DNA from: an uncultured Ectothiorhodospiraceae bacterium
GTDB lineage: Bacteria; Pseudomonadota; Gammaproteobacteria; UBA6429; Thiohalophilaceae
Direction of reading: 5' to 3'
Length of the DNA: 6,580 bases
Assembly: GCA_947259425.1 (NCBI GenBank)
Contig: CAMYMO010000450.1
Location: 1 to 6,580 of the forward strand
Positions 5,235 to 6,580 of this stretch are shown in pieces. The translations under genes were made by a program, and so were the position numbers. Under the pieces are notes generated by a model. That model was not told where the DNA came from, ran no database searches, and worked only from the letters and a program-made list of their open reading frames with translations. Each line of letters starts with the position of its first letter. Position 1 is the stretch's first letter.

Positions 5235-5900
5235 TTAGTCAGAAGATTCTGCGTCGCCTTCAGCCGCTTCACCTTCGGCTGCAGGTGCACCAGCTTCGCC
5301 TTCTTCAGTTTCTTCTTTCGCCGCACGAGGAATATGAACGCTGGCAACCGCCTGGTCATGACTTTCACCGTGCGTCAATTCAACGATCTCAACACCTTCC
5401 GGCAATTTCAAGTCCGTTAAGTGATAGATCGAATTTAGATCCAGTTCACCCAAATCGGCTTCGATATATTCAGGTAAGTTAGCCGGTAAACACTGCACTT
5501 CAACTTCCGAAATGCTGTGAGAGATCAATCCGCCTTCACGTACACCAGGTGATTGTTCTTCATTAATAAAGTGAATCGGCACGTTAACGCGAATGGTTTC
5601 TGTTGCGCTGATGCGCTGTAGATCCATATGCATAATGATTGGGCGACTGGGGTGACGTTGCAGATCTTTTACAATCGCACTTTCATCCTTACCCTCTAAC
5701 TTAACACTCAGAATATGCGAGAAAAAGGCTTCGTTTTCGATCTGATGCGCAAGTTCGTTGTGCTCTAAGGTAATCGGGGTGGGTTCTTTACCCGAACCAT
5801 AAATAATTGCTGGAACTTTTCCGGCATGACGTAGGCGGCGGCTCGCACCCTTCCCCATATCAGCCCGGAGTTCAGCATTTAGTACAAATTCAGCAGACAT
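5235..5900 (-). CDS. rplY: 50S ribosomal protein bL25, long (CTC/TL5) form
   Basis: bL25 binds 5S rRNA in the central protuberance of the large ribosomal subunit. At 221 residues this is the long form, with a second beta domain, unlike the ~94-residue E. coli L25. The N-terminal 5S-binding domain (~1-97) shows GKGASRRLRHAGKVPAIIYG (16-35) and IVKDLQRHP with HMDLQRI (76-97). The C-terminal domain (~100-192) contains NVPIHFINEEQSPGVREGG and VEVQCLPANLPEYIEADLGELDL. The protein ends with an Ala/Glu/Asp-rich acidic tail (194-221), common in long bL25 proteins and probably disordered. ATG 5900 has GGAG 8 nt upstream. It is between prs (159 bp upstream, with several hairpins) and pth (32 bp downstream). 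The structured leader is the only visible regulatory feature. Confidence 0.97.
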   Translation of the reverse strand: MSAEFVLNAELRADMGKGASRRLRHAGKVPAIIYGSGKEPTPITLEHNELAHQIENEAFFSHILSVKLEGKDESAIVKDLQRHPSRPIIMHMDLQRISATETIRVNVPIHFINEEQSPGVREGGLISHSISEVEVQCLPANLPEYIEADLGELDLNSIYHLTDLKLPEGVEIVELTHGESHDQAVASVHIPRAAKEETEEGEAGAPAAEGEAAEGDAESSD

Positions 5901-5919
5901 AATACTTTCTCCAAAATGT

Positions 5920-5935
5920 GCAAACAGTCGTTTGC
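5920..5935 (-). promoter_or_regulatory. Hairpin just upstream of the rplY ribosome binding site
   Basis: GCAAAC (5920-5925) and GTTTGC (5930-5935) form a perfect 6-bp stem with a 4-nt loop. The stem ends 7 nt before the GGAG of rplY (5909-5912). It could affect ribosome access or mark the end of a leader structure. The role is inferred. Confidence 0.5.
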
Positions 5936-5945
5936 GTTAAATTAA

Positions 5946-5959
5946 TAAGCCGAGGCTTA
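5946..5959 (-). promoter_or_regulatory. Short palindrome TAAGCC-GA-GGCTTA in the rplY leader
   Basis: 6-bp arms separated by 2 nt. As RNA it would form a 5-bp stem UAAGC/GCUUA with a CUCG loop, followed in the rplY direction by UUAAUUU. It is too short to be a convincing terminator alone; it is one of three consecutive stems in the leader. Confidence 0.4.
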
Positions 5960-5962
5960 GTT

Positions 5963-5988
5963 ACACACCTTCGCGACCAAAAGTGTGC
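5963..5988 (-). promoter_or_regulatory. RNA hairpin in the rplY leader, stable only as minus-strand RNA
   Basis: In minus-strand RNA, CACACUUUUG pairs with CGAAGGUGUG around a GUCG tetraloop. All ten pairs form if two G-U wobbles are allowed, and one further G-U pair closes the base. On the plus strand those wobble positions become C-A mismatches. This asymmetry suggests an RNA structure rather than a DNA palindrome. Confidence 0.5.
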
Positions 5989-6016
5989 TTTCGTTACTAG
6001 TAAAACCAACTACTAA

Positions 6017-6062
6017 TAACATCTGTCATGACTCTATATATATGAAGCCATGACAGATGTTA
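6017..6062 (-). terminator. 14-bp hairpin overlapping the prs stop codon
   Basis: TAACATCTGTCATG (6017-6030) and CATGACAGATGTTA (6049-6062) are perfectly complementary; the 18-nt interval can pair further (about six more pairs with one mismatch). The prs stop codon (6060-6062) is the first triplet of the stem in the transcript. What follows (TTAGTAGTTGGTTTT) has only a weak T run, so it may be a leaky terminator or an mRNA-end stabiliser that uncouples prs from rplY levels. Confidence 0.65.
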
Positions 6063-6580
6063 ATCGATATACAGCGAACTCACCGACTCTTCATTGCTAA
6101 TCCGACGAATCGTCTCAGCCAATAACTCTGCGATGCTCAGTTGTCGAATTCTTCCACAAGCCTTCGCTTCTTCACTTAATGGAATGGTATCCATTACCAC
6201 TAACTCATCCAGAACCGAGTTCGAAATATTCTCAACCGCCGGTCCCGATAAAACCGGGTGTGTACAATAAGCGACAACCTTCGCCGCACCATTGTCTTTC
6301 AACGCGTCGGCCGCACGACATAAGGTTCCGGCTGTATCCACTAAATCGTCGATCAGGATGCAGCTGCGGCCTTCAACATCACCAATGATGTTCATCACCT
6401 TGGCAACATTCGCCTTTGGACGACGTTTGTCGATGATGGCTAAGTCCGCATCATCCAGTCGCTTGGCTAACGCTCGTGCCCGAACCACACCGCCGACATC
6501 CGGTGACACCACCATCAGGTTCGGATATTTTTGTCGCCACACATCACCCAACAACACGGGTGAGGCATAAACATTATCCA
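6060..6580 (-). CDS. prs: Ribose-phosphate pyrophosphokinase (PRPP synthetase), C-terminal part; start lies outside the window
   Basis: Prs makes 5-phosphoribosyl diphosphate from ribose 5-phosphate and ATP, feeding purine, pyrimidine, histidine, tryptophan and NAD synthesis in the cytosol. The 172 complete codons visible are a little over half of the usual ~315. The reading frame is open to the right edge and begins DNVYASPVLL, matching E. coli VDNVFGSPILL, so the true start is upstream of the window; no internal start should be used. Landmarks: VVSPDVGGVVRAR, the catalytic-loop region DKRRPKANVAKVM, the PRPP-binding loop ILIDDLVDTAGTLC, and the conserved C-terminus RRISNEESVSSLYID. The PRPP loop reads DTAGT where E. 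coli has DTGGT, a mild change. It is followed by a strong hairpin and then rplY. Confidence 0.97.
   Translation of the reverse strand, partial: DNVYASPVLLGDVWRQKYPNLMVVSPDVGGVVRARALAKRLDDADLAIIDKRRPKANVAKVMNIIGDVEGRSCILIDDLVDTAGTLCRAADALKDNGAAKVVAYCTHPVLSGPAVENISNSVLDELVVMDTIPLSEEAKACGRIRQLSIAELLAETIRRISNEESVSSLYID

Noticed and set aside
5901..6059. tRNA or small RNA gene between prs and rplY
   Set aside because: The stems do not assemble into a cloverleaf, there is no T-loop or CCA-adjacent acceptor pattern, and no promoter is evident.

Overview
The window looks like a gammaproteobacterial chromosome. The right-hand part carries the gene order prs, rplY (bL25), pth, ychF on the minus strand, a housekeeping arrangement I recognise from Pseudomonas-like and other gammaproteobacteria. 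The proteins read like their E. coli counterparts, including the YchF catalytic His114 and the Pth catalytic His/Asp. I cannot place it below class level.

Layout from right to left. Bases 6580-6060 hold the C-terminal part of ribose-phosphate pyrophosphokinase, which runs off the window. Bases 6062-5901 are a structured intergenic segment: a 14-bp hairpin that includes the prs stop codon, then three smaller hairpins in the leader of rplY. Bases 5900-5235 are 50S protein bL25 (long, CTC type), 5202-4624 peptidyl-tRNA hydrolase (TTG start), and 4596-3505 the ATPase YchF. Small gaps (32 and 27 bp) and good ribosome binding sites suggest co-transcription.

Bases 2838-3515 on the plus strand encode a Crp/Fnr-superfamily regulator. 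It converges on ychF, and the two coding regions overlap by 11 bp at their 3' ends. The regulator lacks the cAMP-binding Arg/Ser of CRP and the FNR cysteine cluster. It also has two unusual substitutions at the base-contacting positions of its recognition helix.

Bases 2369-2837 are a long, AT-rich, gene-free divergent control region containing several inverted repeats. One is a 14-nt Fnr-spaced palindrome just upstream of the regulator; another group is a cluster of CCAG-type sites upstream of the transporter. Left of it, on the minus strand, lies a complete start of a tripartite tricarboxylate transporter (TTT) operon: periplasmic binding protein TctC (2365-1421), small membrane protein TctB (1327-809) and the first half of the large permease TctA (778-1, truncated by the window edge). 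A perfect 15-bp hairpin between tctC and tctB probably sets a high ratio of binding protein to membrane subunits.

Working model (inference): the regulator controls itself and perhaps the divergent tctCBA operon for uptake of an unidentified carboxylate. No CRISPR, tRNA, rRNA, insertion sequence or obvious undescribed multi-gene system is visible. The most interesting points are the regulator's altered DNA-reading helix, its paired palindrome, and the structured RNA leaders.
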